A stretch of 64,000 nt of DNA from Myxococcales bacterium UBA1660 (lineage in GTDB: Bacteria; Myxococcota_A; Polyangia; Polyangiales; Houyiibacteriaceae): NCBI GenBank assembly GCA_002320815.1, contig DCLA01000068.1, forward strand, positions 68,740 to 132,739. The letters run 5' to 3'. A program made the translations under genes and the position numbers. Shown in pieces: positions 8,517-19,847 of this stretch; positions within the stretch are counted from its first letter, which is position 1, and each line of letters begins with the position of its first letter. Under the pieces are notes generated by a model, which searched no databases, was not told where the DNA came from, and saw nothing but the letters and a program-made list of their open reading frames with translations.

Positions 8517-11500
8517 TCAGCGCAGGCGGCGGCGGGCGCCGCTGTGCCGCGGGTTCAGCTCGAGGGCTTTACGGTATTCGCGGCGCGCCCCGGCGCGGTC
8601 GCCGTCGAGGGCCAGGGCGTCGCCGAGGATCACCCGGGCGCCGGCCGACCCCGAGCGGGCACGGACCAGTCGGCGCGCGTAGCGGACGGCGTCGTTGGGC
8701 TTCCGCTGCGCGATGCTAACCAGCGCGATGCCGGTGAGGGCCCGGGCGTTGCTGGGCGACATCCGCAGCGCGGACTCGTAGCGTCGCTCGGCCAGCGCGT
8801 AGCGACGACGGCCACGGAAGAAGTTGCCGGCGTTGACGAGCGCGTCGAGCTGCTCGGCGCGGGTTCGCGGGGCACCGCCTTCGGCCTCGGGGTCCTCGCC
8901 GTCGGCGTGCTCCTCGGCGTCCACGGCCTCCTCGGCGTCCGCGGCCTCGACCTCTTCCGGCTCGAGCTCTTCGTCCTCGGGGGGCGCCTCTTCCTCGCTC
9001 TCGCCCGCGGGCTCCGGCTCCGCCTCGGCGGGCTCGGCCTCGGTGGGCACGGGGTCGGTGGGCCCGTCGGCGACGGTGGGCGCCACGGGCTCGTCCTGGG
9101 CCTCCGCCGTGGGGCTCGGTTCGGGGGTGGCGAGGGGACCGCTGCCGGCGGTGGCGACCGCGGGGTCCTCGTCCCCGAAGAGGACGAAGGCCGCCGCCCC
9201 GAGCACGCCGAGGAGCACCACGGCGGCCAGGATGAAGAGACCGGTCCGGTTGGGCTTCTCGGAGGCCGCGAGGGGCAGGGTCTCCTCGGTCGTCTGGGCG
9301 ATCCGGGGAGGCGGCGCCGCGGGCGCGAGGGCGGCCGGGGCGACGCCGGGGATGGGCATCGCGGCGGGGGCGGCGGTCGGTGGTGGTACGATAGGCGCGG
9401 GCGCCATCGGGACCGAGGGGTTGGTGGTGGAGTTCTCGAGGGCGTCGAGGGGCGCGTGGAAGGCGTCGCCATCGAGGGCTTCGCTCGCGCTCGAAGTGAC
9501 CGGCGCCTGGTCGAGGAGGCCGTCGGGATCCAGGTCCGCGGGGGCGAGCGCGTCGCCCAGCATCGGGGTGGGGCGGTCGCCGGTGCCGGCGGGGACCTCC
9601 CAGCCGCCGACGTCCGTCGAGGCGTCGAGGAGACCGGGAGCGGCCGGACCGGGCTCCATGCTGGCCGGGGGCTCGGGGGCTGGCTGGGGAGCGGCGGCCG
9701 GCGGCGGGACCACCGGCGGTGCAGCGGGGGGCGCGCTCGGCGCGTCCATCACGGGCGCGGCCATGCCCACCAGGGTCTTCTTGCGGGCCTTGCGCGACCG
9801 ACCGGTCGGAGCGGGGATCGCGGCGGCGTCGGCACTCGACGCCGCTCCGGCGCCGGATGCCCCATCGACCGAGGCGGTCGTGGCGATCGCAGCGGGCTTG
9901 GGGATCGAGGCCGGCTTGGGGATCGCGCCGGGTTTGGGGACCGCCGGCCGGGGGATCTTGGCGCCCTTCGCGGCGCTCACGGGCTTGGGGATCGCGCGCT
10001 TGGGCACGGCGAGCTTCGGCGGCGCCCCGGGGGCGCGCGGCGGAACCGGCACCGAGCGAGGAGGCCCGCTGGGGGCCGGGGCGCCCGCGGACGGTCCGGT
10101 GCTCGCTGGCGCGCGCGGCTCCGGGCGGGGGAGCGGCGCCGCGTCCGGCAGGCGCGCCAGACGGCGGAGGCTCTCGGGGACCTGCGCCACGCTGGTGGGC
10201 TCGTCCTCGTCGAACTCGTCGTGCTGGATGGCGCTGAAGGCGCCGGTGTTGTGGATCATGCCCGACGCCTTGAGGTCGTCGATGACCTGCTCGAGCTGCG
10301 CGAGCAGCGCTTGGGGCGGCTGACTCGGGCGCGCCGGCATCCGGGGCGGCGGGGGCATGGAGGGCTTGATGGGCGGCGTCTCGCGGGCCGCCTGGGCGAG
10401 CGCGTCCGCGGGGGGGGCCAGGACGTTGGCCGTCGCGGGGGCGGCGCGGGCCTCGACCCGGACCCGGCCGGAGCCGATGGCCAGGAGCGCGGCCAAGGCC
10501 TTGGGGCCCCCGATGGCCTCGTTGCGCGACTGGCCCGGTCGCCGGGCCTCGGCGCCGGCGATGAGGCCTTCGGCAAAGCTGATCTGCACCAGCGTCCGCG
10601 GGTGCCGGACGGTGGCCCGGATGGTGCGACCGGCGGAGGCGAGGGCCCGCAGGAGACGGCTGGGGCCGAGCGCCTCGAGCCGGGTGTCGAAGGTGTCCAG
10701 CTCGGCGGCCTGCCGGGCGATCTCCTCGTCGGCGGCGAGGAGCGGCGCGAAGGCCTTGGCCAATCGCTCCATGCGCGGCGGCTGCCCCGGCGGGAGCAGC
10801 TCGTCCCGGCGGATCACCAGGAGCGAGGCCCACCGAAGGGCCGGGTCCCGGCGCAGGGTCTGCAGCACGCCGTAGGTCGGCCCGTCGAGCCCCGACTCCT
10901 CGACGAGCACCAGCTCGGGGTCGCTCCCGCGGGCCCGATCCAGGCCTGACCCCGTGGAGGTCACCACCACCACGGAGGCGCCATGGGCGCGGAGCTCCTG
11001 GGCCAGGGTGTCGGCGGCGGAGGCGTCGTCCTCGATGAGGATCAGCCGGCGGCTCCGAAAGACCTGGAGATCCCCGTCGTCGTCCTCGGCGGGGTCGAAG
11101 AGCGGGATCTCGCGGCTGTCGGCGCTCTCGAAGTCGTAGCGGAGCGCGCCATCGGAGGACTCCACCAGCGGACGGATCCGATCGACGAAGTCCTTGATGG
11201 CCTGGCCGACCTGCCGACCCGAGCGCAGCACGAAGCGGGCGCCGTCGTCGCCGGTCTGGACCGAGAGGATGCCCGCCTGGAGCTCGGAGCGGAGGATGCC
11301 CAGGACCTCCTCCAGCGAGGTCTCGCCCAGCTCGCCGCCGGTGTGGCTGCTGCGCTCGGGGAGCTGGCGGCAGAGCTCGGCGATCTCGCGCGCGACCTGA
11401 TCGGCCGAGGCGCTGCGCTCGACGAAGGTCACGCCGCGACGGCTGGCGTCGAGGCGCGCGCGGAGATCCGAGCGGTCGATGAGGATGATGACCGGGACCA

Positions 11501-11744
11501 CCCGGGTGATGGGGTGCTCGCCGAGGCCCTTCAGGACCGCGTCGTGGTCCTTGGCGGCGTCGCCCACCAAGAGGATCACGTCGGGCGCGGCGGCCATGGC
11601 GGCCGCGGTGGCGGCTTCCTTGCCGGCCGCCTCGGCGAAGGTCGCGTGGCGCTCCAGGCCCGCCTCGATGGCCTCCCACATGGGCTCCCCGGTACCGACG
11701 ACCAGCAGCGTCGGGAGCTCATCGGTCGACGTCGGGCTCACCAC
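8517..11744 (-). CDS. Mosaic signalling protein: two degenerate receiver domains, DUF4388-like segments, membrane helix, TPR tail
   Basis: 1075 residues, GTG start. Order: receiver-like domain 1 (about 10-125) in which Val60 replaces the phosphorylated Asp and the acidic pair is missing; DUF4388-like region (about 138-208); receiver-like domain 2 (about 232-345) with an acidic pair (EDD) but Glu282 in place of the Asp; a second DUF4388-like stretch (about 355-430); a long Pro/Ala-rich linker with a KTLVGMAAP motif; one membrane helix (about 834-858); an acidic Glu-rich linker; and C-terminal TPR repeats (about 975-1070). The architecture suggests a scaffold rather than a phosphorelay. It is the last of three minus-strand genes after uvrA and egtD, 97 bases from egtD. 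Confidence 0.85.
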   Translation of the reverse strand: MVSPTSTDELPTLLVVGTGEPMWEAIEAGLERHATFAEAAGKEAATAAAMAAAPDVILLVGDAAKDHDAVLKGLGEHPITRVVPVIILIDRSDLRARLDASRRGVTFVERSASADQVAREIAELCRQLPERSSHTGGELGETSLEEVLGILRSELQAGILSVQTGDDGARFVLRSGRQVGQAIKDFVDRIRPLVESSDGALRYDFESADSREIPLFDPAEDDDGDLQVFRSRRLILIEDDASAADTLAQELRAHGASVVVVTSTGSGLDRARGSDPELVLVEESGLDGPTYGVLQTLRRDPALRWASLLVIRRDELLPPGQPPRMERLAKAFAPLLAADEEIARQAAELDTFDTRLEALGPSRLLRALASAGRTIRATVRHPRTLVQISFAEGLIAGAEARRPGQSRNEAIGGPKALAALLAIGSGRVRVEARAAPATANVLAPPADALAQAARETPPIKPSMPPPPRMPARPSQPPQALLAQLEQVIDDLKASGMIHNTGAFSAIQHDEFDEDEPTSVAQVPESLRRLARLPDAAPLPRPEPRAPASTGPSAGAPAPSGPPRSVPVPPRAPGAPPKLAVPKRAIPKPVSAAKGAKIPRPAVPKPGAIPKPASIPKPAAIATTASVDGASGAGAASSADAAAIPAPTGRSRKARKKTLVGMAAPVMDAPSAPPAAPPVVPPPAAAPQPAPEPPASMEPGPAAPGLLDASTDVGGWEVPAGTGDRPTPMLGDALAPADLDPDGLLDQAPVTSSASEALDGDAFHAPLDALENSTTNPSVPMAPAPIVPPPTAAPAAMPIPGVAPAALAPAAPPPRIAQTTEETLPLAASEKPNRTGLFILAAVVLLGVLGAAAFVLFGDEDPAVATAGSGPLATPEPSPTAEAQDEPVAPTVADGPTDPVPTEAEPAEAEPEPAGESEEEAPPEDEELEPEEVEAADAEEAVDAEEHADGEDPEAEGGAPRTRAEQLDALVNAGNFFRGRRRYALAERRYESALRMSPSNARALTGIALVSIAQRKPNDAVRYARRLVRARSGSAGARVILGDALALDGDRAGARREYRKALELNPRHSGARRRLR

Positions 11745-11841
11745 TACGCGGTAGGATGCCGAAAGGCGGTCCGTTAGGGCAAGTTCGACTCGCGCGAAGC
11801 GACCACCGGCATGGGGCCCCGGAATGGGGTCAGCGGGGTCT

Positions 11842-12849
11842 TCAGTCCCCCTTGCGGGGGCGCCAGAGGTCGTCGACGAACCAGCCCCGCTGGTCTTCGA
11901 AGCGGGACACCTGCACGAAGCCGCTGTCCTCGGCGAGCGAGTCGATGTCGCTGCGGAGGTACTTGTAGCTGTACTCGGTGTGGATCGCCTCCCACTCGTC
12001 GAAGCGGAAGGAACGGTCCAGCGCGCCGACCCGGACGTCCTGGGCCTCGAGGCTCACCAGGTAGCTCTTCATGGCGCCCGTGTTCACGTCGTAGGTCCCG
12101 AAGTGCCGAAAGGCGGACGGGTCGAACTCCGCGCCGAGCTCGCGGTTGATGCGGGTCAGCAGGTTCAGGTTGAAGGCCGCGGTGACGCCCTCGCGATCGT
12201 TGTAGGCCGCGAGGAGCGCCTCGATGTCCTTCTTGAGGTCGAAGCCGACGAGGACCCGGTCCTCGACGCGCAGCGCCGACCAGATGCGACCGAGGAAGCC
12301 CCGGGCCTGGGCGCGGTCGAAGTTGCCGACGTTGGAACCCAGGAAGAGGACCAGGTTGGACCGCTCCGAGCGCTGGCGGACGAGCCACTGGAGTCCGCGG
12401 TGGTACTCGGCGACCACGCCTTCGACGCGGATGGCGGGGAGCTCCTCGCGGATGGTGGCCACCAGCCCCCGCATCGCGCCCTCGGAGATGTCGATGGGCA
12501 CGTAGGTCACATCGGCGCCGCTGGCCGCGAGGTGCCGCAGGAGGATCATCGTCTTGGCGCCGTCGCCGGCGCCGAGGTCCACCAGGTTGAACGAGCGGCC
12601 CTCCATGCATTGGAGGATCTCCGCGGCGTGCTCGGTGAGGATCGCGTGCTCGAGGTCGGTCGGGTAGTACTCCTCGAGCCGCATGATGCGCGCGAAGAGC
12701 CGGCTCCCCTCGTCGTCGTAGAAGAAGCGCGAGGGCAGCCGCTTGGGGCGGGAGCTCAGGCCCACGAGGACCTCGTAGGCCAGCTCTTCGATGTCGTTCT
12801 GGTCCTCGGCGCGCTCACCGACGACCACGTATCCCCGCTCCTCGCTCAT
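11842..12849 (-). CDS. egtD: L-histidine N-alpha-methyltransferase, EgtD-like
   Basis: 335 residues from the ATG at 12849, which follows GGAAGGAAG at good spacing; longer in-frame starts run back into uvrA and are rejected. The SAM-binding fold shows VDLGAGDGAKT and FLGSNVGNF; the latter matches the EgtD substrate-binding GS..GN segment. The C-terminal WEAIHTEYSYKY resembles the EgtD histidine-binding motif (I.TE.S.K). EgtD trimethylates histidine to hercynine, the first step of ergothioneine synthesis. No egtB, egtC or egtE is adjacent, so the pathway partner must lie elsewhere or the product stops at hercynine. It lies 61 bases downstream of uvrA on the same strand. Confidence 0.85.
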   Translation of the reverse strand: MSEERGYVVVGERAEDQNDIEELAYEVLVGLSSRPKRLPSRFFYDDEGSRLFARIMRLEEYYPTDLEHAILTEHAAEILQCMEGRSFNLVDLGAGDGAKTMILLRHLAASGADVTYVPIDISEGAMRGLVATIREELPAIRVEGVVAEYHRGLQWLVRQRSERSNLVLFLGSNVGNFDRAQARGFLGRIWSALRVEDRVLVGFDLKKDIEALLAAYNDREGVTAAFNLNLLTRINRELGAEFDPSAFRHFGTYDVNTGAMKSYLVSLEAQDVRVGALDRSFRFDEWEAIHTEYSYKYLRSDIDSLAEDSGFVQVSRFEDQRGWFVDDLWRPRKGD

Positions 12850-12910
12850 GCCGCTTCCTTCCGCCACGGCACCGAGTCGCGACCCGGCCCGGGGCGCTAC
12901 GAGAACGCCC

Positions 12911-15937
<3,027 letters not shown>

Positions 15938-16043
15938 GGGGGCCGCAGTCTAGATCCGACCTGTGACACGTCGAGGGGCGGCCGTGCGCTCGCGAGGGCT
16001 CGATCGGCCGAGCCGATGGAAAAATGCGGCCTTTCCGTCCGGC

Positions 16044-16622
16044 TCAGCCGGCGCCGACGGGGAGGCGGAGATCGACCAGGAGGCGGTCGGTCTCGTAGCG
16101 GACGACCTCGACCGTGGGGTCCATGCGCGCGCTCGTCCGGACGATGCCGGTGAGCACCCCCAGGATGTAGTGTCGATAGAGGGCGTCGCCGTAGAAGGGG
16201 AAGCGGCCGTAGGCGATCTGTGTACGCTCGCGGGTCTGGTCGACTTCGGTCGTCGCCGGGCCCCGGCGGATGATCTTCCACAAGGTCGGCAGGCGCCGGA
16301 GGACGAAGGCGTTGGAGCTCATCTGCAGGATGAGGCGGGCGAACTTGTGCACGCCGAGGACGGTGATGTCCGCGATCACGCCCTGGTACCGGCGGAGGTC
16401 CCCGCTGCACACCGTCTCGTGGAGGGCGTGGAGCATCGACTGGTGGATCGTCTCGGGGTGCCAGATCGACGGGAGCGGGTCGGCGACCTCCCGGGCGTGC
16501 TCCGGCGGCATCGCGTCGAGGAGCCGCTGGTAGCTCGCTTCGCCATGAGCGTCCGTCAGCCAGTCTCGGACGGTCACGAAGACGTTGCCTTTGACCAGGT
16601 GCTCGGAGTCGGACGGCGACAC
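16044..16622 (-). CDS. TIGR02265/DUF2378-like myxobacterial protein
   Basis: 192 residues, no signal peptide or membrane helix. It begins with the pattern VKGNVFVTVRDWLTDAHGE and continues with a Trp-His-Pro segment, a GDLRRYQG stretch, LGVHKFARL and LRRLPTLWK. This spacing resembles the Myxococcus paralogous family TIGR02265, as I recall it; those proteins have no defined biochemical role and may bind a small ligand. The C-terminal YRHYILGVLTGIV also fits. The stop of the upstream propeller gene (16632 side) is nine bases away, so the two are probably cotranscribed. Confidence 0.65.
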   Translation of the reverse strand: MSPSDSEHLVKGNVFVTVRDWLTDAHGEASYQRLLDAMPPEHAREVADPLPSIWHPETIHQSMLHALHETVCSGDLRRYQGVIADITVLGVHKFARLILQMSSNAFVLRRLPTLWKIIRRGPATTEVDQTRERTQIAYGRFPFYGDALYRHYILGVLTGIVRTSARMDPTVEVVRYETDRLLVDLRLPVGAG

Positions 16623-16631
16623 GCCCGGATC

Positions 16632-17552
16632 CTAGTGGTCCCCATCGGGGGCGCCAGCCGGCGCACGGGGATTCGCGACCCGCCAGAGGACGGCGGCGGG
16701 GGAGGTCTGGCCCCGGTAGCGATCGTCGGCCGCGAGGAGCAGTCCGTCGGGCCCGCGAGCGATCCCCTCGAGGTTCGCGCCTCCCGGCCCGGCGACCCAG
16801 TCGTCCCAGCGCTCGATCACGCGCGGGGACACCCGCGACCCGCCGGGCCCGAGCACCCAGTGCAGCACGCGAGTGACGCCGAAGTGCCGCTCGATGGCCA
16901 GCCCCTCGATCCCGGCGCGACTCGGCCAGCAATCGAGTCCGCTGATCTTCCCGGTCGGCGACGAGAGGTTCAGGGTGTGGTGCCGCCAGGTCCCCGAGGG
17001 CGCGCGTACGGCCAGATGGGCGACGCGGGCGCCCGAGTCGGTGCTGACGGCCTCGCTGGCGGCCACCAGGGCGCCCCCCGCCGCGCAGAGCCCCTCCACC
17101 CCGGCATCGGGAATCCCCGCGACGTGCGGCGGGAAGGGGACCCGCTCGGCGCGCACGACCCGGAACCCATCGGCGACCTCGGCGACCTCGAGGATCAGGT
17201 CGTGGGAGCGGCCGCTGGTCTCGGCCTCGGTGCCCACCGCGAAGCGACCCGGTGCCAACCACGCGATTGCCTCGGCCTCCAGTCCCTCGGGCATCCCGTC
17301 GAGCGGGTGGGCCTGCCAGCGACCGCCGAAGGACCAGAGCTGGCGGTCGTGTTCGGGGACCGCCCAGGGCTGGCCCCGGTCGTCGGTGGTCAGACCGCTG
17401 AGGGCCTGCCCGGCGGGGATCTGGGCCGCGAAGGGGGCCGGCGTCGAGATGGCGGGCGAGCGAGCAGGGAGGGCGAACGCGGCGAGGAGACCGCCGACGA
17501 CCAGCCAGCTCCCGCCGCGCCCCGGGCCTTCGGGCGTCGTCGACACCGTCAT
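16632..17552 (-). CDS. Secreted protein, likely beta-propeller (SdiA-regulated/phytase-like type)
   Basis: 306 residues from the ATG at 17552; an in-frame ORF runs much further upstream but overlaps the two-component genes and has shadow composition. An N-terminal hydrophobic stretch (SWLVVGGLLAAFALPA) suggests export. The body repeats short beta segments with acidic-Gly turns (EAEAIAWLAPGRFAVGTE, EGLCAAGGALVAASE, GIEGLAIERH, NLEGIARGPDGLLLAADD), a pattern seen in SdiA-regulated and esterase-like phytase propellers. No catalytic residue can be assigned. It is divergent from the response regulator gene across 160 bases and ends 10 bases before the TIGR02265-like gene. Confidence 0.7.
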   Translation of the reverse strand: MTVSTTPEGPGRGGSWLVVGGLLAAFALPARSPAISTPAPFAAQIPAGQALSGLTTDDRGQPWAVPEHDRQLWSFGGRWQAHPLDGMPEGLEAEAIAWLAPGRFAVGTEAETSGRSHDLILEVAEVADGFRVVRAERVPFPPHVAGIPDAGVEGLCAAGGALVAASEAVSTDSGARVAHLAVRAPSGTWRHHTLNLSSPTGKISGLDCWPSRAGIEGLAIERHFGVTRVLHWVLGPGGSRVSPRVIERWDDWVAGPGGANLEGIARGPDGLLLAADDRYRGQTSPAAVLWRVANPRAPAGAPDGDH

Positions 17553-17651
17553 CCGAGGGGCGTGGGGCGAGGCGGGGTCCGGCGGCAGCGGGGTCGGGGA
17601 GTTCGGTCGAGTTCCATGGTCTTTCGGTGGACGCCGACCCTCGGGCCCGGA

Positions 17652-17669
17652 CCTGAACGAACGCCGAAC
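17652..17669 (+). promoter_or_regulatory. Candidate response-regulator binding site upstream of the two-component operon
   Basis: The sequence CCTGAACGAACGCCGAAC lies 43 bases before the regulator start and contains two GAACG half-sites 11 bases apart, one helical turn, as OmpR-family regulators often use. The element CCTGAACG occurs again in inverse orientation upstream of the PAP2 gene (19814-19821). Autoregulation is inferred from this sharing alone. Confidence 0.35.
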
Positions 17670-17711
17670 GGGCCGGTGTGTGGCCCGCGCTCGAGGCGCT
17701 AGAGTGGGGAG

Positions 17712-18371
17712 GTGCACGTCCTCGTCGTCGACGATCAGCCGGAGGTGAGGGACCTGCTGGAGCAGGCCCTCGAGCGGGAGCGTCACCGGGTCTCGGTGGC
17801 GGAGTCGCTGAGCTCGGCGCGGGAGCAGCTCGAGATGGACCCCCCGGACGTGATCGTCCTCGACGTCGAGCTGCCGGACGGCAGCGGCCTCGACCTCTGC
17901 CGCCGCCTGCGGAAGCGGGACGACTGGACGCCGATCCTCCTGCTCACCGCGCATGGCGAGGTGCGGCATCGGGTCGAGGGGCTCGACGCCGGGGCCGACG
18001 ACTTCCTGCCGAAGCCCTTCGCGATCGCCGAGCTCCGGGCGCGGGTGCGGGCGCTCCTGCGCCGGGGGCCCATCGCGCGCCGGGACGTGGTCCGGGTGGG
18101 CGACGTCGACCTGGATCTCGGCGCCTGCCTCGCGCTCCGCGGCGGCGAGGAGGCGCCGGTGACGGCCAAGGAGTGGTCGATCCTGCAGTTCCTCGCCGCG
18201 CGCCGCGGGCGGGTGGCCAGCCGGGGAGCGATCCTGGAGGCCATTTGGGGCGAGGTCAGCGACCGGACCAACGCGTCGCTCGAGGTGCTGGTGGCGCGGA
18301 TCCGGCGAAAGCTGGGGACGGAGATCATCCGGACCGTGCGGGGCGAAGGCTATGCGCTCGGCGCCGCCTGA
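17712..18371 (+). CDS. OmpR-family response regulator
   Basis: 219 residues, GTG start at 17712. The receiver domain has the acidic pair Asp7/Asp8, phosphoacceptor Asp51 (VLDVELPDG) and Lys101 in the PKPF motif. The C-terminal winged helix (about 125-219) carries the family wing pattern (NASLEVLVARIRRKLG...IRTVRGEGYALG). It should bind DNA as a dimer when phosphorylated by the histidine kinase encoded immediately downstream, whose start overlaps it by 20 bases. Probable targets include its own operon and the PAP2 gene, based on a shared upstream element. Confidence 0.95.
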   Translation: MHVLVVDDQPEVRDLLEQALERERHRVSVAESLSSAREQLEMDPPDVIVLDVELPDGSGLDLCRRLRKRDDWTPILLLTAHGEVRHRVEGLDAGADDFLPKPFAIAELRARVRALLRRGPIARRDVVRVGDVDLDLGACLALRGGEEAPVTAKEWSILQFLAARRGRVASRGAILEAIWGEVSDRTNASLEVLVARIRRKLGTEIIRTVRGEGYALGAA

Positions 18372-19797
18372 GCCGAGCGCGCCGCGAAGCCTGGGTCGGC
18401 GAATGGTCTGGATGAGCCTGATGGCGGCCGTCGCCGGCGCCGCGGTGGCCTCGTTGGGCTCGGCCCTCACCGCCACCGAGTTGCTCCTGCTCCAGGAGGA
18501 GGGGATCGCGCTCCGGGCGGCGGCGCGGCTCTCGGAAGAGACCATCGAGGAGCGCGAGGAGACCATCCGCGAGCTGGGCGGTCACTTCGCCGACGATGGC
18601 GACGACGACCTCTCCGCGCTGGAGCGGATGGACCAGCTGGGCGCGATCGCCGGCAGCGACGCCATCCTGGAGCTCTCGCTATTGGACGAGCTGGAGGACG
18701 TGGACCTGCCCCGGCCGCGCGCCCGGATCGACGTGGACGGGGTCCTCCTCGCCGGCGACCCCAGCCTGCCCCGACCGCGCGTGGGCGATTGCATCGGGTT
18801 CGAGCGCGCGGATGGCCACGCCCGCGCATGCGCGGTGCCGTTCGAGGAGGGCGTCCTGGTGCTCTCGATGAGCACCCTGCTCAGCGATGCGCGGCCGGAG
18901 ATCATGGGCTGGTCCGTCGTCGTCGGGTTCCTGGTGGCGGCGGTCCTCGGCTGGGCGGGGAGCCGAGTGCTGGCCACGTGGGGACTCGGGCCCCTCGCGA
19001 CGCTCCGGGATCGAATGGCGCGCATCGAACCGGGGGCGTCCTCGGCGGCCCTGGGGGATCCCCTGGAGCACGAGGAGCTGGAGCAAGTGCGCCGCGGCGT
19101 GGCCGAGTTGGTGGACCGCCTCGGCGAGGCCCTCCACGATGCCACCCGCTTCTCTTCGCGGGCCGCGCACGAGCTGCGGACGCCGCTGACGACCATCGCC
19201 GGCGAGCTGGAGCTGATGGCGGAGGCCGCGGACGCCGAAAGGCGGACCGAACTCGGCCACGTGCGCGCCCAGGTCACCGACCTGATGCAGCTCGTCGAAC
19301 GGCTGCTCATCCTGGCCGACCCCACCCACGTCGAGGTCGGCGAGACCGTGGACCTCGCCGACGTGGTCGACGCGGTCTGCGAGCGCCTGGATCCGGAGGC
19401 GGCGGCGCGGGTCACGGTGACCTGCGCCGAGGACGTCCTGGTCCGCGGCGACGCGCCGTTGCTCCGGGCGTTGGTGACCAATGCGGTCGAGAACGCGCTG
19501 AAGTTCTCCGAGGGGGCGGTGCGGGTGAACGTGGACGACGTCGGCGCGCCGCGCATCACCGTGGAGGACTCCGGTCCCGGCATCGACGCCTCCGAGCGGG
19601 CGCTGGTTCGGGACCACTTCCAGCGGGGCGAACGAGCGCGCCGGGAAGGTCTACCCGGTCACGGGATCGGCCTGACGCTCATGGACCACGTGGCCCGAGT
19701 GCATGGAGGGAGCCTGCGGATCGTCGCGCGAGAGCCGGGGGGGACACGCGTCGAGGTGCGCCTGCCGCCGTGGCGTCCCGCGAGCGTCGGTCGCTGA
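18352..19797 (+). CDS. Membrane sensor histidine kinase
   Basis: 481 residues. Two membrane helices (about 18-45 and 186-207) flank an acidic periplasmic sensor domain (about 48-185) with Cys147 and Cys160. A HAMP-like linker is followed by the phosphoacceptor box RAAHELRTPLT (His273). The HATPase_c domain has the N box (NAVENALKF), G1 (EDSGPGID) and G2 (GHGIGLTL). It should autophosphorylate on His273 and pass phosphate to the regulator encoded upstream. The signal is unknown; the acidic periplasmic domain is compatible with cation sensing, as in PhoQ-like kinases, but that is speculation. Confidence 0.94.
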   Translation: MRSAPPEPSAPRSLGRRMVWMSLMAAVAGAAVASLGSALTATELLLLQEEGIALRAAARLSEETIEEREETIRELGGHFADDGDDDLSALERMDQLGAIAGSDAILELSLLDELEDVDLPRPRARIDVDGVLLAGDPSLPRPRVGDCIGFERADGHARACAVPFEEGVLVLSMSTLLSDARPEIMGWSVVVGFLVAAVLGWAGSRVLATWGLGPLATLRDRMARIEPGASSAALGDPLEHEELEQVRRGVAELVDRLGEALHDATRFSSRAAHELRTPLTTIAGELELMAEAADAERRTELGHVRAQVTDLMQLVERLLILADPTHVEVGETVDLADVVDAVCERLDPEAAARVTVTCAEDVLVRGDAPLLRALVTNAVENALKFSEGAVRVNVDDVGAPRITVEDSGPGIDASERALVRDHFQRGERARREGLPGHGIGLTLMDHVARVHGGSLRIVAREPGGTRVEVRLPPWRPASVGR

Positions 19798-19807
19798 GGG
19801 CCCATTT

Positions 19808-19821
19808 GGGTTCCGTTCAGG
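19808..19821 (-). promoter_or_regulatory. Second copy of the CCTGAACG element upstream of the PAP2 gene
   Basis: On the minus strand this reads CCTGAACGGAACCC, sharing its first eight bases with the site before the response regulator. It lies 27 bases before the PAP2 start, which would be a position overlapping a promoter or leader. Suggests the phosphatase belongs to the same regulon. Confidence 0.3.
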
Positions 19822-19847
19822 AGGGCGCTACACCCTGCCTCGTTCCG

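Noticed and set aside
15938..16043. LexA/SOS box upstream of uvrA
   Set aside because: Looked for paired CTG/CAG or GTTC-type half-sites in both orientations; none with acceptable spacing.
16632..18566. Long N-terminal extension of the secreted propeller gene
   Set aside because: The extra 338 codons lie opposite the response regulator and kinase genes; the ATG at 17552 begins a plausible signal peptide, so the extension is treated as shadow.
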